A stretch of DNA of 49,301 nucleotides from NCBI GenBank assembly GCA_015066005.1, contig SVPF01000018.1:1-49301 (forward strand). The letters run 5' to 3'. The notes under the pieces were generated by a model. It saw only the letters and a program-made list of their open reading frames with translations. It was not told the origin of the DNA and did not search any database. The position numbers were made by a program, and so were the translations under genes. This stretch comes from Oscillospiraceae bacterium. GTDB taxonomy: Bacteria; Bacillota; Clostridia; Oscillospirales; Acutalibacteraceae. This document shows, one piece after another, positions 1 through 6,563 of the stretch. How positions within the stretch are numbered: the stretch's first letter is position 1; every line of letters begins with the position of its first letter.

Positions 1-2
1 CA

Positions 3-65
3 GAATTTGACACAGCATTTCCCTACAAAGAAAAATTAAAACTCCCAGGACAACTTTTTGACTAA
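3..65 (+). CDS. C-terminal end of an unrecognised protein (partial)
   Basis: Frame 3 is open from the window edge and ends with TAA at 63-65. It encodes a 20-residue tail ending PGQLFD. A strong hairpin follows two bases after the stop, as expected for the end of a real gene. The frame is too short to assign a family. The gene lies mostly outside the window. Confidence 0.5.
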   Translation, partial: EFDTAFPYKEKLKLPGQLFD

Positions 66-67
66 AC

Positions 68-112
68 GAACAAACGGAGCAGCGTGCCATTGATGGTGCG
101 CTGCTCTTGTTC
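68..112 (+). terminator. Hairpin after the partial gene
   Basis: Two stacked inverted repeats: GAACAA (68-73) pairs with TTGTTC (107-112), and GAGCAGCG (77-84) pairs with CGCTGCTC (99-106), with a 3-base bulge between the stems. It starts two bases after the stop codon. The T content sits in the outer 3' arm rather than in a classic T run. Most likely an intrinsic terminator. Confidence 0.6.
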
Positions 113-227
113 AAATTCCAATTTATCAAATAGATGATATTTGTTTAGAAAAGGGTTTTAGGTTCTCCTAAAGATTGGGAAATGTGCCGTACATTTTCCC
201 TGCTTGCTACGGTATTAGACAAATATT

Positions 228-262
228 AAACGGATGTGTAGACTTTCTGCACATCCGTTTTA
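228..262 (+). terminator. Rho-independent terminator-like hairpin
   Basis: AAACGGATGTG (228-238) pairs perfectly with CACATCCGTTT (250-260) across an 11-base loop and is followed by TTAC. It lies about 160 bases after the first gene, so it may terminate a small transcript in 120-228. I see no convincing gene there. Confidence 0.55.
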
Positions 263-366
263 CTGTCTCAAAAAATATTTTAATAGTGATATTGTGAGAC
301 AGGTCTCACAGTAATATTTTTGATAAATCAAAAGTGATATTAAAACCTTTCGGTTTTAGTGATATT
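263..366. repeat. Hairpin array A, spacer AGTGATATT
   Basis: Short perfect hairpins alternate with a constant 9-base spacer. Spacers are AGTGATATT at 285-293, AGTAATATT at 310-318, AGTGATATT at 333-341 and AGTGATATT at 358-366. The hairpins between them are GTGAGAC-AG-GTCTCAC, TTTGAT-AA-ATCAAA and AAAACC-TTTC-GGTTTT. An outer pair CTGTCTCA (263-270) / TGAGACAG (295-302) overlaps the first. The array abuts the stop codon of the lipoprotein gene read from the other strand. The same spacer is used in array C at 16788-16965. Confidence 0.8.
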
Positions 367-1509
367 TTATTCCAACTTATTTTTAACCGATAAAACCATA
401 CCGTTTGTTTCATAATCGGATGTCGCTGTTATGCCATAGCCCATACCAAAATAAAAAATTCCTTCATCATAGGTAAAGCTTAAAGCACGGTTTTCATAAT
501 CAAAGAAAAACATTTCCTTAAAGCTTCCCTTTTTGCCGGAATTTGTATACCAAACCGAAATTCGAAATTCCTCTTTATTCTTATTATTTAGCTTTTCGTT
601 GCATAAAACATAAAGTGTACCGTCAATTACACGCAAATCCACTATTTCCATATTCGGCTTAATTTCAAGTAACTCTGCCGTTTTCATATCAGAAGTGCAA
701 TATAAATGCCCTCTTGCAATAAATTGCATTCCGTTAAATTCGACCTTTTGGTTTATGTGGGTATAAGCATTTCGTTTAATTTCAAGCTGTGAAATAAGGT
801 CGCTGTGGTAAACAAAGCATTCCCCGTTGTAACGGTAAATATCATAACCGCGGGTCATTCCTTCACGGGTGAACAAATATGCATACAATTCACCGTTAAG
901 TGTAAAGAAATCATACACCCTTACAATTGACCCTGCTGTGTGGCTAAGGGCGACGCCATCCTTCATAAACGGCACCTGCGAAAAGCTTTTACCATCACTT
1001 GATATCGCCACAGGAAATTCCCCCGCATTGACCCCCATGCCTGCAAACATTTTGCCGTCAAAAAGGATTAAATCAAAATTATGTATTCCACCCGGTAAAA
1101 CCCTTTCGGTTTTCCAGCCACTACCGTCAGTCAAGTAGAAATTACCCAGTTGCCAGCTGTCCTTGGGGTCACAGCCTGCAGCATACAGCTTATCCTCAAA
1201 AACATAAAAGCGTTCTATTTGTTCATCGGGTAAGCTGCCGTCGTTTACCCATTCTTTTTTATCGGTATCATAATATTTAACCGTTACAGGTCCCTTGTTT
1301 TTATCATAGTCACCGCTAGAGATATAAATCTTACCGTTATAGGCTTCAATATCCCAAACCGAACGGTGAATACCGCCTGTAGTGTAATAATCCGCAAGAG
1401 GTACTCCAAGCTTCTTATATTTGGCTTTATAGGGGTAATCTCTCACATTACAGCCACATATTATAGCAAGCATCAAAACTGCTGAAAGCAGCGCTAAAAT
1501 TCGTTTCAA
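367..1509 (-). CDS. Secreted lipoprotein, beta-propeller-like
   Basis: 380 residues from a TTG start at 1509. An AAGAGGTGG ribosome binding site five bases upstream supports this start over the GTG at 1518, which overlaps the binding site. The N-terminus (MKRILALLSAVL) is a signal peptide ending in a lipobox I-C-G-C, with Cys20 the predicted lipidated residue. The rest lacks membrane segments. It contains repeated short stretches of the type NGKIYISSGD, EDKLYAAG, DGKMFAGMG and DGTLYVLC spaced by 40-60 residues, which looks like a kelch-like beta-propeller. It probably sits on the outer face of the membrane. No enzymatic motif is visible and the function is unknown. The gene is monocistronic, and array A abuts its 3' end. 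Confidence 0.8.
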   Translation of the reverse strand: MKRILALLSAVLMLAIICGCNVRDYPYKAKYKKLGVPLADYYTTGGIHRSVWDIEAYNGKIYISSGDYDKNKGPVTVKYYDTDKKEWVNDGSLPDEQIERFYVFEDKLYAAGCDPKDSWQLGNFYLTDGSGWKTERVLPGGIHNFDLILFDGKMFAGMGVNAGEFPVAISSDGKSFSQVPFMKDGVALSHTAGSIVRVYDFFTLNGELYAYLFTREGMTRGYDIYRYNGECFVYHSDLISQLEIKRNAYTHINQKVEFNGMQFIARGHLYCTSDMKTAELLEIKPNMEIVDLRVIDGTLYVLCNEKLNNKNKEEFRISVWYTNSGKKGSFKEMFFFDYENRALSFTYDEGIFYFGMGYGITATSDYETNGMVLSVKNKLE

Positions 1510-1573
1510 AAATACCACCTCTTAAAAATATTTTAACACAGCAATAATATAAATGCAAATCAATAAAAAAACA

Positions 1574-1602
1574 TTGAAATATAAAAGCATTTGTGCTATA
1601 CT
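1574..1602 (+). promoter_or_regulatory. Promoter for pyridoxamine kinase
   Basis: TTGAAA (1574-1579) and TATACT (1597-1602) are separated by 17 bases. The start codon follows 45 bases later. Confidence 0.65.
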
Positions 1603-1647
1603 TTATCAATAAAAATTGCGGACAATAATTTAAAGAGGCGATTTATT

Positions 1648-2475
1648 ATGGCATACCCCAAAATTTTAACAATTCAAGACATTTCCTGTGTGGGACAATG
1701 CTCGTTAACAGTTGCTTTACCGATTATTTCGGCCTGCGGTGTTGAAACCTGCATTTTACCTTCAGCCATTCTTTCAACCCATACTGCAGGCTTCAGCGGT
1801 TTTACCTTTCGTGATTTGACCGATGATATGCCCTCTATCCGTGACCATTGGGAAAAGGAAAACATTAAATTTGACGGTGTTTATACAGGTTATCTTGGAA
1901 GCACAAAGCAAATTGATTATGTTATAAATATTATTAAAACCCTTAATAAAAAGGAAGCAAAGGCTATTGTAGATCCCGCAATGGCGGACAACGGTAAGCT
2001 TTACCCCTTATTTAATCAAGAATATGTAGAGGCTATGAAGGGTCTTTGCGCTGTGGCTGACTATGTTGTACCCAACATTACCGAAGCCTGCTTTTTAACC
2101 GACACCGAATATAAAACCGAATATGATCGTGCCTATATCGACACCTTAATTGAAAAGCTTTTAGCCTTGGGCTGTAAGGGCGTTGTGCTTACCGGCGTTT
2201 CATACCGTCAGGGCAAAACAGGTATTGTTGTATTTGAAAACGGTGAATATAACTATTACGAGCACGACTTTTTACCCAACAGCTGTCACGGCACAGGTGA
2301 TATTTACGCTTCAGCCTTTACGGGTGCCCTGCTTCGTGGCAAATCGGCCTTTGAAGCCGCTAAGATTGCCGCCATTTACACGGTTGAATGTATAAGAATA
2401 ACAGCAGATGAGGAAAACCATTGGTACGGTGCTAAATTTGAGCCCGCACTTAAAACCCTTATTGACATGCTTTAA
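1648..2475 (+). CDS. pdxK: Pyridoxamine kinase (PdxK/PdxY family)
   Basis: 275 residues. The ATG at 1648 is preceded by AAAGAGGCG seven bases upstream. It is a ribokinase-fold kinase that phosphorylates pyridoxal or pyridoxamine in vitamin B6 salvage, in the cytosol. Visible family features are the N-terminal strand with DISCVGQCSL, the GYLGS turn (81-85), the DPAMADNGKLY segment (about 109-119) and the anion-hole/catalytic motif HGTGD (214-218), with Asp218 as the expected base. Length is normal for the family. It has its own promoter and a hairpin terminator and is not in an operon. The family splits into PdxY-like and Gram-positive PdxK-like groups that also act on hydroxymethylpyrimidine; the exact substrate cannot be fixed from sequence alone. 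Confidence 0.9.
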   Translation: MAYPKILTIQDISCVGQCSLTVALPIISACGVETCILPSAILSTHTAGFSGFTFRDLTDDMPSIRDHWEKENIKFDGVYTGYLGSTKQIDYVINIIKTLNKKEAKAIVDPAMADNGKLYPLFNQEYVEAMKGLCAVADYVVPNITEACFLTDTEYKTEYDRAYIDTLIEKLLALGCKGVVLTGVSYRQGKTGIVVFENGEYNYYEHDFLPNSCHGTGDIYASAFTGALLRGKSAFEAAKIAAIYTVECIRITADEENHWYGAKFEPALKTLIDML

Positions 2476-2487
2476 AATTTTTAAAAA

Positions 2488-2529
2488 AATACCGCAAAAC
2501 GCTTGACTATTCGGGCGTTTTGTGGTATT
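2488..2529 (+). terminator. Terminator of pdxK
   Basis: AATACCGCAAAACGC (2488-2502) pairs with GCGTTTTGTGGTATT (2515-2529), including one G-U pair, and is followed by CTATCTTTTG. The loop and 3' arm also contain the promoter of the following tRNA. Confidence 0.7.
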
Positions 2530-2531
2530 CT
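2503..2531 (+). promoter_or_regulatory. Promoter of tRNA-Gly
   Basis: TTGACT (2503-2508) and TATTCT (2526-2531) are separated by exactly 17 bases, predicting a start near 2538, just before the tRNA at 2547. It lies inside the terminator hairpin of pdxK. Confidence 0.65.
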
Positions 2532-2546
2532 ATCTTTTGCACAAAT

Positions 2547-2621
2547 GCGGGTGTAGTTCAACGGCTAGAATCCCAGCCTTCCAAGCTGGTTGTGTGGGTT
2601 CGATTCCCATCACCCGCTCCA
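2547..2621 (+). tRNA. tRNA-Gly (anticodon TCC), CCA encoded
   Basis: The 7-base acceptor arms GCGGGTG and CACCCGC match. The anticodon stem CCAGC/GCTGG closes the loop CTTCCAA, giving anticodon TCC. The T arm contains GGTTCGATTCC. The discriminator T is followed by an encoded CCA at 2619-2621. It reads GGA and, by wobble, GGG glycine codons. It is a single tRNA with its own promoter and terminator. The cognate glycyl-tRNA synthetase is 11 kb away in the same window. Confidence 0.97.
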
Positions 2622-2622
2622 G

Positions 2623-2654
2623 AAAAAGACCTTGTCGAAAGACAAGGTCTTTTT
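2623..2654 (+). terminator. Terminator of tRNA-Gly
   Basis: AAAAAGACCTTGTC (2623-2636), GAAA tetraloop, GACAAGGTCTTTTT (2641-2654): a 14-bp perfect stem ending in T5, one base after the CCA end. Confidence 0.92.
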
Positions 2655-2660
2655 CAATGA

Positions 2661-2820
2661 AATTCGCCTTGCGGCGAGTAAAATAGCTTCGCTATGAAAT
2701 ACGCTGCGCGTATGAAATATTTGCTTCGCAAATATTAGGCGGCGAATTTTATTTCACATTTTTGTGTAAACAAAAATATTTCATAATCCGCAAGGATTAT
2801 TTCATATTGCGTAGCAATAT
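2661..2820. repeat. Hairpin array B, spacer TGAAAT / ATTTCA
   Basis: Seven short perfect hairpins in 160 bases: TCGCC-TTGC-GGCGA (2664-2677), ATAGC-TTC-GCTAT (2683-2695), ATACGC-TGC-GCGTAT (2699-2713), AATATTTGC-TTC-GCAAATATT (2716-2736), ATTTTTGT-GTAA-ACAAAAAT (2758-2777), ATAATCC-GCAA-GGATTAT (2783-2800) and ATATTGC-GTA-GCAATAT (2804-2820). In the left half the links read TGAAAT; in the right half they read ATTTCA(T). The switch occurs next to GGCGAATT (2741-2748), which is complementary to AATTCGCC at the left edge (2661-2668). The array lies between tRNA-Gly and the four-helix-bundle gene. Confidence 0.85.
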
Positions 2821-2831
2821 TTCATTGAATA

Positions 2832-2840
2832 TGTTATAAT
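2832..2840 (+). promoter_or_regulatory. Extended -10 promoter of the four-helix-bundle gene
   Basis: TGTTATAAT contains TG, one base, then TATAAT (2835-2840). No good -35 is seen because the upstream DNA is hairpin array B. It overlaps an in-frame ATG at 2839, which would lie upstream of the transcript start. This supports the later TTG start. Confidence 0.6.
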
Positions 2841-2859
2841 GTTTGCAGAGGTGATATTC

Positions 2860-3207
2860 TTGAAAGAAAATAAACTTGTGGATTTATCAATGGACTTTTC
2901 CATCAAGGTTATAAAACTTTGTGAAAATATAAAGGGACATTATTCTCTTGTTAATCAATTAGAACGCTCTGCAACAAGCATTGGTGCAAACATTCACGAA
3001 GCGAATTATGCCCACGGTATAACCGATTTTGTTGCCAAACTTCAAATATCCCTTAAAGAGTGCTACGAAACAGAATATTGGCTTGAATTATTTGTAAAGT
3101 CTGAGTTAATAAATAGGGAAATTGCAAAAGATTTATATAATCAATGCGGTACAATTCGCCGCATTTTAATCGCCTCCATTAACACCGCAAAGGAGAATAA
3201 CAAATGA
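2860..3207 (+). CDS. Four-helix-bundle protein (S23 / IVP family)
   Basis: 115 residues from TTG at 2860, preceded by AGAGGTG with a 6-base spacer. The in-frame ATG at 2839 overlaps the -10 box and is rejected. The sequence matches the small four-helix-bundle family first named from 23S rRNA intervening sequences: LVDLSMDFSIKVIKLC near the start, the signature QLERSATSIGANIHEA (about 41-56), then FVAKLQISLKECYETEYWL (about 67-85) and a C-terminal helix. Relatives form pentameric basic barrels that bind nucleic acid, including Avd of diversity-generating retroelements; no reverse transcriptase is nearby. Its promoter directly follows hairpin array B. The stop overlaps the start of the next gene by four bases. 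The cellular role of free-standing members is not established. Confidence 0.88.
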   Translation: MKENKLVDLSMDFSIKVIKLCENIKGHYSLVNQLERSATSIGANIHEANYAHGITDFVAKLQISLKECYETEYWLELFVKSELINREIAKDLYNQCGTIRRILIASINTAKENNK

Positions 3208-3701
3208 AAATCCGAATAATCGGTTGCAGTGGTTCGGGTAAAACATATTTAGCAAAAAGACTATCTGAAAGATATAATATACCAAGTTTTGATTTAGATG
3301 ATATTCAATGGGATAATAGCCAAAATTCATACGGAGTCAAAATGCCCATAGAAAAACGCAACCGTATGCTGAATGATATATTACAGCAACCAAATTGGAT
3401 TATAGAGGGTGTTTATTATGCTTGGGTACAGAAAAGTTTTGAAGATGCTGATGTAATTTATGTGTTGGATATGCCAAAAAGGTTATATAGGTATCGCATT
3501 ATTAAGAGATTTATAAAAAGAAAAGTAGGTCTTGAAAAAGGTAAAAAAGAGACATTAAATTCCGTTTGCGAACTTTTGAAATGGACTAATACCTTTCAAA
3601 ACACCAATATGAAGGAAATAATCAGAATTTTAGAACCTCATAAAGAAAAAGTTGTTTATATAAAAAAGAAAGAAGAAATATATAAGATAATCACAGATTA
3701 A
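3204..3701 (+). CDS. P-loop kinase, adenylate-kinase/FlaR-like
   Basis: 165 residues, starting in ATGA overlap with the four-helix-bundle gene, so translation is probably coupled. The N-terminus is a Walker A loop, GCSGSGKT at 7-14. It is followed by FDLDDIQWD (about 31-39), a WIIEGVYYAW segment (about 70-79) and a VIYVLDMPKRLYRYR lid-like region. This is the arrangement of small P-loop kinases annotated as adenylate kinase or DNA topology modulation protein FlaR. The substrate is unknown; nucleotides, small molecules and polynucleotides are all possible. It is soluble, with no signal or membrane segments. The C-terminal half is Lys-rich. Confidence 0.8.
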   Translation: MKIRIIGCSGSGKTYLAKRLSERYNIPSFDLDDIQWDNSQNSYGVKMPIEKRNRMLNDILQQPNWIIEGVYYAWVQKSFEDADVIYVLDMPKRLYRYRIIKRFIKRKVGLEKGKKETLNSVCELLKWTNTFQNTNMKEIIRILEPHKEKVVYIKKKEEIYKIITD

Positions 3702-3817
3702 TTTAAGTAAATTCAAACGCAAATAACACAAATCAAAAATACATCAAATTTCACTTCATATTTTGCCAAAACAGTTTTTTGTACACAGCTTCACATAAAA
3801 ATGCACACAAAATTTAG

Positions 3818-3851
3818 AATACCGCCTATTCCTTTTGGAACAGGCGGTATT
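3818..3851. terminator. Bidirectional terminator
   Basis: AATACCGCCT (3818-3827) pairs with AGGCGGTATT (3842-3851), with an inner TTCC/GGAA stem and a TTTT loop. It is followed on the plus strand by TTATTTA. It lies between the convergent kinase gene and the ABC permease gene and can serve both. Confidence 0.8.
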
Positions 3852-3863
3852 TTATTTACTAAT

Positions 3864-4757
3864 CTATATTCTCTTCCTCATCGAATTCATAATAACATAT
3901 GCTGCTACCAAAACGACAATCGAGCCGCCAAGTATCAAATACATTGTCGGAACACTAACCTTATCACCAAAGAAATATACGTTACAGTCGACCGCATCTT
4001 TTAGCGAGTTAACGACCGCTGACGGTATTCCCTGCCTTTCCATTTCGGCCAAAGCGCCTTGCATTGCATGTGTTCTGACAAGTGACGTGCCGTATGTACC
4101 CGGAAGAAAGGCTATTACCTTTTGAAGCCCCGAACCAAATGAAGAAATAGGCATATATGCGCCGCATATAAAACCGTAACCCGCACTGATTATTGTACCA
4201 ACAGCAGATATTTGACCTTGAGATGAAAGAAAGAAGTTAATCACTGAAGACAACGCCGTTCCGAAAAACACAAGCAAAATTACATCAAGCAGTAAAAACA
4301 AAACATCCCCTAACGACATATACCAGCCAATGACCGCCATATAAACTAGACAAAGCGCGGTTGACGCGAAGCAAATAATTAAGGTGGAAGCCAGTGTTGC
4401 AACATAATAGCTTAAGGATAACACCGATGCTTTTACGGGTGAAATACGAAGGTCCTTTATAGTTTTGTTTGCTCTGTCCTGAACCATTAAAAAATTAGAG
4501 CAAAACGCCACGGTTATACATGAAACCGCCAGCAATGATGAAATTAGCTGACCGCCCACAAGCCCATTCATAAGCTCTTGAGACAATTTAACACCCTGAG
4601 GCATATTCATTTCAAATGAATCGCGATAAACGTTACCAAGGAAGGTTATATATAAAACGAGCAAAATTGCAGGTGTTATAAGGGAAGTAAAAAACATTCC
4701 CTTATCCTTAAAAAACAGCTTTATATTTCGCTTTATTAAAATTAAAACTGTATTCAT
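3864..4757 (-). CDS. ABC-2 type transporter permease
   Basis: 297 residues with about six hydrophobic segments: one near residues 18-40, then four clustered between about 70 and 210, and a last one near 270-292. A large outside loop lies between segments 1 and 2. This is the ABC-2 permease architecture used by drug, lipid and polysaccharide exporters. It pairs with the ATPase gene immediately upstream; ATPase stop and permease start overlap in ATGA. The protein probably dimerises in the membrane. The substrate cannot be told. The phrase QDRANKTIKDLRISPVK is typical of DrrB/YadH-like permeases. Confidence 0.88.
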   Translation of the reverse strand: MNTVLILIKRNIKLFFKDKGMFFTSLITPAILLVLYITFLGNVYRDSFEMNMPQGVKLSQELMNGLVGGQLISSLLAVSCITVAFCSNFLMVQDRANKTIKDLRISPVKASVLSLSYYVATLASTLIICFASTALCLVYMAVIGWYMSLGDVLFLLLDVILLVFFGTALSSVINFFLSSQGQISAVGTIISAGYGFICGAYMPISSFGSGLQKVIAFLPGTYGTSLVRTHAMQGALAEMERQGIPSAVVNSLKDAVDCNVYFFGDKVSVPTMYLILGGSIVVLVAAYVIMNSMRKRI

Positions 4758-5668
4758 TTTAAACCGCCTCCTTCCAGCTTTTTACCCGTAACACTTAAAA
4801 AAACGTCATCCATTTTACCTTTAGTTATTTCATAATCCAAGAAAATTTCGGGGTATTTTACAATAAGCTCGGTTGCTTTCGCGGTATTAGGCACAAATAA
4901 GCGATAGGCATCACGAATTATATCGTATTCCACACCGAGTGATTTAACTATAGCTTCATCAGCTCCGTAAAGCGTAATAAAATCACCGGTATAGGTGTTT
5001 TTAAGCTCAAGCGGTGTTCCCTCGGCCGAAATTTTACCGCTATCGATAATAACAACATAATCAGCCTCGGCTGCTTCTTCCATATAGTGAGTTGTGAGAA
5101 ATACCGTCATATTTTCATTTTTTCGAAGCTGTGATATAACGTCCCAAAGATTTTTTCTGGTCTGAGGGTCAAGCCCTGTTGTAGGTTCGTCAAGAATTAA
5201 AATTTGCGGTTTATTGATTAGTGCGCGGGCAATATCAATTCTTCTGCGCTGACCGCCCGATAATTTTCCAACCGTTCTTTTAAGCAAATCTTCAAATTCC
5301 AACAGCTTAGCAAGCTCGGAAAGTCTTTCCTTAAACGCCCTGCCGGTTATACCGTAAAGCGCCGCGCGACATTCCAAATTATCATAAACGCTAAGCGCCG
5401 AATCCAAAACCGAATTTTGAAAAACAACGCCGAATGTGCCCTTGATTTTTTCGAGATCATCATCAAGGCTTTTACCGTCAATTTCAACACTTCCGCTGTC
5501 CTTTAAAAGCTGACCGCACATTATGTTGATGGTTGTGGATTTTCCCGCGCCGTTCACGCCTAAAAAAGCAAACAATTCGCCTTCTTTAACACGAAAGCTA
5601 AGGTCTTGCACCGCCTTAACATCACCGAAGCTTTTGCAAAGGTTTTGGATTTTAATTATATCTTTCAT
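4754..5668 (-). CDS. ABC transporter ATP-binding protein
   Basis: 304 residues, ATG start. The nucleotide-binding domain is complete: Walker A GVNGAGKST (37-45), Q-loop Gln84 in VVFQNSV, signature LSGGQRRR (136-143), Walker B ILILDEP (156-162) and switch His194 in LTTHYMEE. A C-terminal extension of about 70 residues resembles the DUF4162 region of DrrA/CcmA-type exporters. It is cotranscribed with the permease and preceded by a palindromic operator at 5753-5776. It is an exporter ATPase; the substrate is unknown, and a drug or lipid-like compound is plausible from the family. Confidence 0.92.
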   Translation of the reverse strand: MKDIIKIQNLCKSFGDVKAVQDLSFRVKEGELFAFLGVNGAGKSTTINIMCGQLLKDSGSVEIDGKSLDDDLEKIKGTFGVVFQNSVLDSALSVYDNLECRAALYGITGRAFKERLSELAKLLEFEDLLKRTVGKLSGGQRRRIDIARALINKPQILILDEPTTGLDPQTRKNLWDVISQLRKNENMTVFLTTHYMEEAAEADYVVIIDSGKISAEGTPLELKNTYTGDFITLYGADEAIVKSLGVEYDIIRDAYRLFVPNTAKATELIVKYPEIFLDYEITKGKMDDVFLSVTGKKLEGGGLK

Positions 5669-5748
5669 AATTTACCTCCCTTGATGATTTCAAAAAGCAG
5701 TATACTCCCAACCGATTTTCGTTTCAATATTTTTAAGGTATTCGGTCC

Positions 5749-5776
5749 ATTATATAAATCGTTCGGTCGGTTTATA
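5749..5776 (-). promoter_or_regulatory. TetR-like operator overlapping the ABC exporter promoter
   Basis: The near-perfect inverted repeat TATAAATCG (5753-5761), TTCGGT, CGGTTTATA (5768-5776) overlaps a minus-strand TATAAT (5749-5754). CGGTC-rich palindromes of this kind are typical TetR-family sites. No TetR gene is adjacent. The -35 is poor, so the promoter call is weaker than the palindrome. Confidence 0.5.
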
Positions 5777-5861
5777 GTGCCATTTAGGCGCTTAACTTTA
5801 ACCTTATTATAACATAGCCGCGCTAAATATTAAATGTTTTTTTGAATATTATAACGCATAA

Positions 5862-5890
5862 TTGATTTAATGTTGGATATATGATATAAT
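5862..5890 (+). promoter_or_regulatory. Promoter of the PH-domain gene
   Basis: TTGATT (5862-5867), 17 bases, TATAAT (5885-5890), with the start codon 35 bases downstream. Confidence 0.7.
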
Positions 5891-5925
5891 ATTAAAAAAC
5901 CAATTATAGAAATTACGGTGACTTA

Positions 5926-6531
5926 ATGAAGGATTTAAAGCTTTTAATCGGTGAAAATGAAGAAATATTTTATGAGGGTAAACCGGATAAAAAATGCTAT
6001 ATTTTAGAAAGTATTTTTAACCCCATGTTGCCTTTTGCTGTTATTTGGGCAATTTTTGACCTCACATTTATCAGTGGGGCTCTCAGCGGCCAAAATAACA
6101 GCATGGCATTGTTTATGATACTCTTCATGTCGGTTCATCTTATGCCGGTTTGGATTTATCTTGGCGGTGCACTATTTTCAATTATACGTTACAGAAATAC
6201 AAATTACGTCGTTACCGACCGCGCAATTTACGTGTCGGGCGGTGTTTTTAACCGCACCATCAACACCAAGCCCTTTGCCGAGCTTTCGCACATTGATTTG
6301 CACCGCGGCGTTTTCGACCAAATGTTCAATGTGGGTGACGTTATTGCTACCACTTCGCAAACCGACGAAAAAGGTCGTCCGGTTGCGATTAACATTTCAA
6401 GCATAAAAAACTACGCCGAGGTTTTCAACCTTGTTAAAAAGCTTCAAGCCGATATTTACAGCGATACAATGTTTCCGAATGATTTGCGTCCAAAAGAAAA
6501 TCACGGATATAAAACCAAATATAAAGGATAA
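5926..6531 (+). CDS. Membrane protein with bacterial PH domain (YdbS/YdbT-like)
   Basis: 201 residues. A short cytosolic N-terminus (GENEEIFYEGKPDKK) leads into two hydrophobic segments, at about 32-52 and 62-85. A bPH-2 fold follows, with the characteristic RYRNTNYVVTDRAIYV and SHIDLHRGVFDQMF...GDV pattern (about 88-150). Such proteins sit in the membrane with the PH domain in the cytosol. In other Firmicutes they are linked to envelope stress and to resistance to antimicrobial peptides, but no specific role can be assigned here. It has its own promoter and a terminator at 6534-6559. Confidence 0.82.
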   Translation: MKDLKLLIGENEEIFYEGKPDKKCYILESIFNPMLPFAVIWAIFDLTFISGALSGQNNSMALFMILFMSVHLMPVWIYLGGALFSIIRYRNTNYVVTDRAIYVSGGVFNRTINTKPFAELSHIDLHRGVFDQMFNVGDVIATTSQTDEKGRPVAINISSIKNYAEVFNLVKKLQADIYSDTMFPNDLRPKENHGYKTKYKG

Positions 6532-6533
6532 GA

Positions 6534-6559
6534 AAAAGCCACCCGTTTGGGTGGCTTTT
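6534..6559. terminator. Bidirectional terminator
   Basis: AAAAGCCACCC (6534-6544), GTTT loop, GGGTGGCTTTT (6549-6559). It separates the convergent PH-domain gene and the APH-like kinase gene, with A/T tracts on both sides. Confidence 0.92.
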
Positions 6560-6563
6560 AATT

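Noticed and set aside
2661-2820. CRISPR array
   Set aside because: Repeats are 6-9-base links around different hairpins, without uniform 30-bp spacers or cas genes.
2860-3207. Diversity-generating retroelement (Avd) or 23S rRNA intervening sequence
   Set aside because: The protein family fits both, but there is no reverse transcriptase, no template/variable repeat pair and no rRNA nearby.
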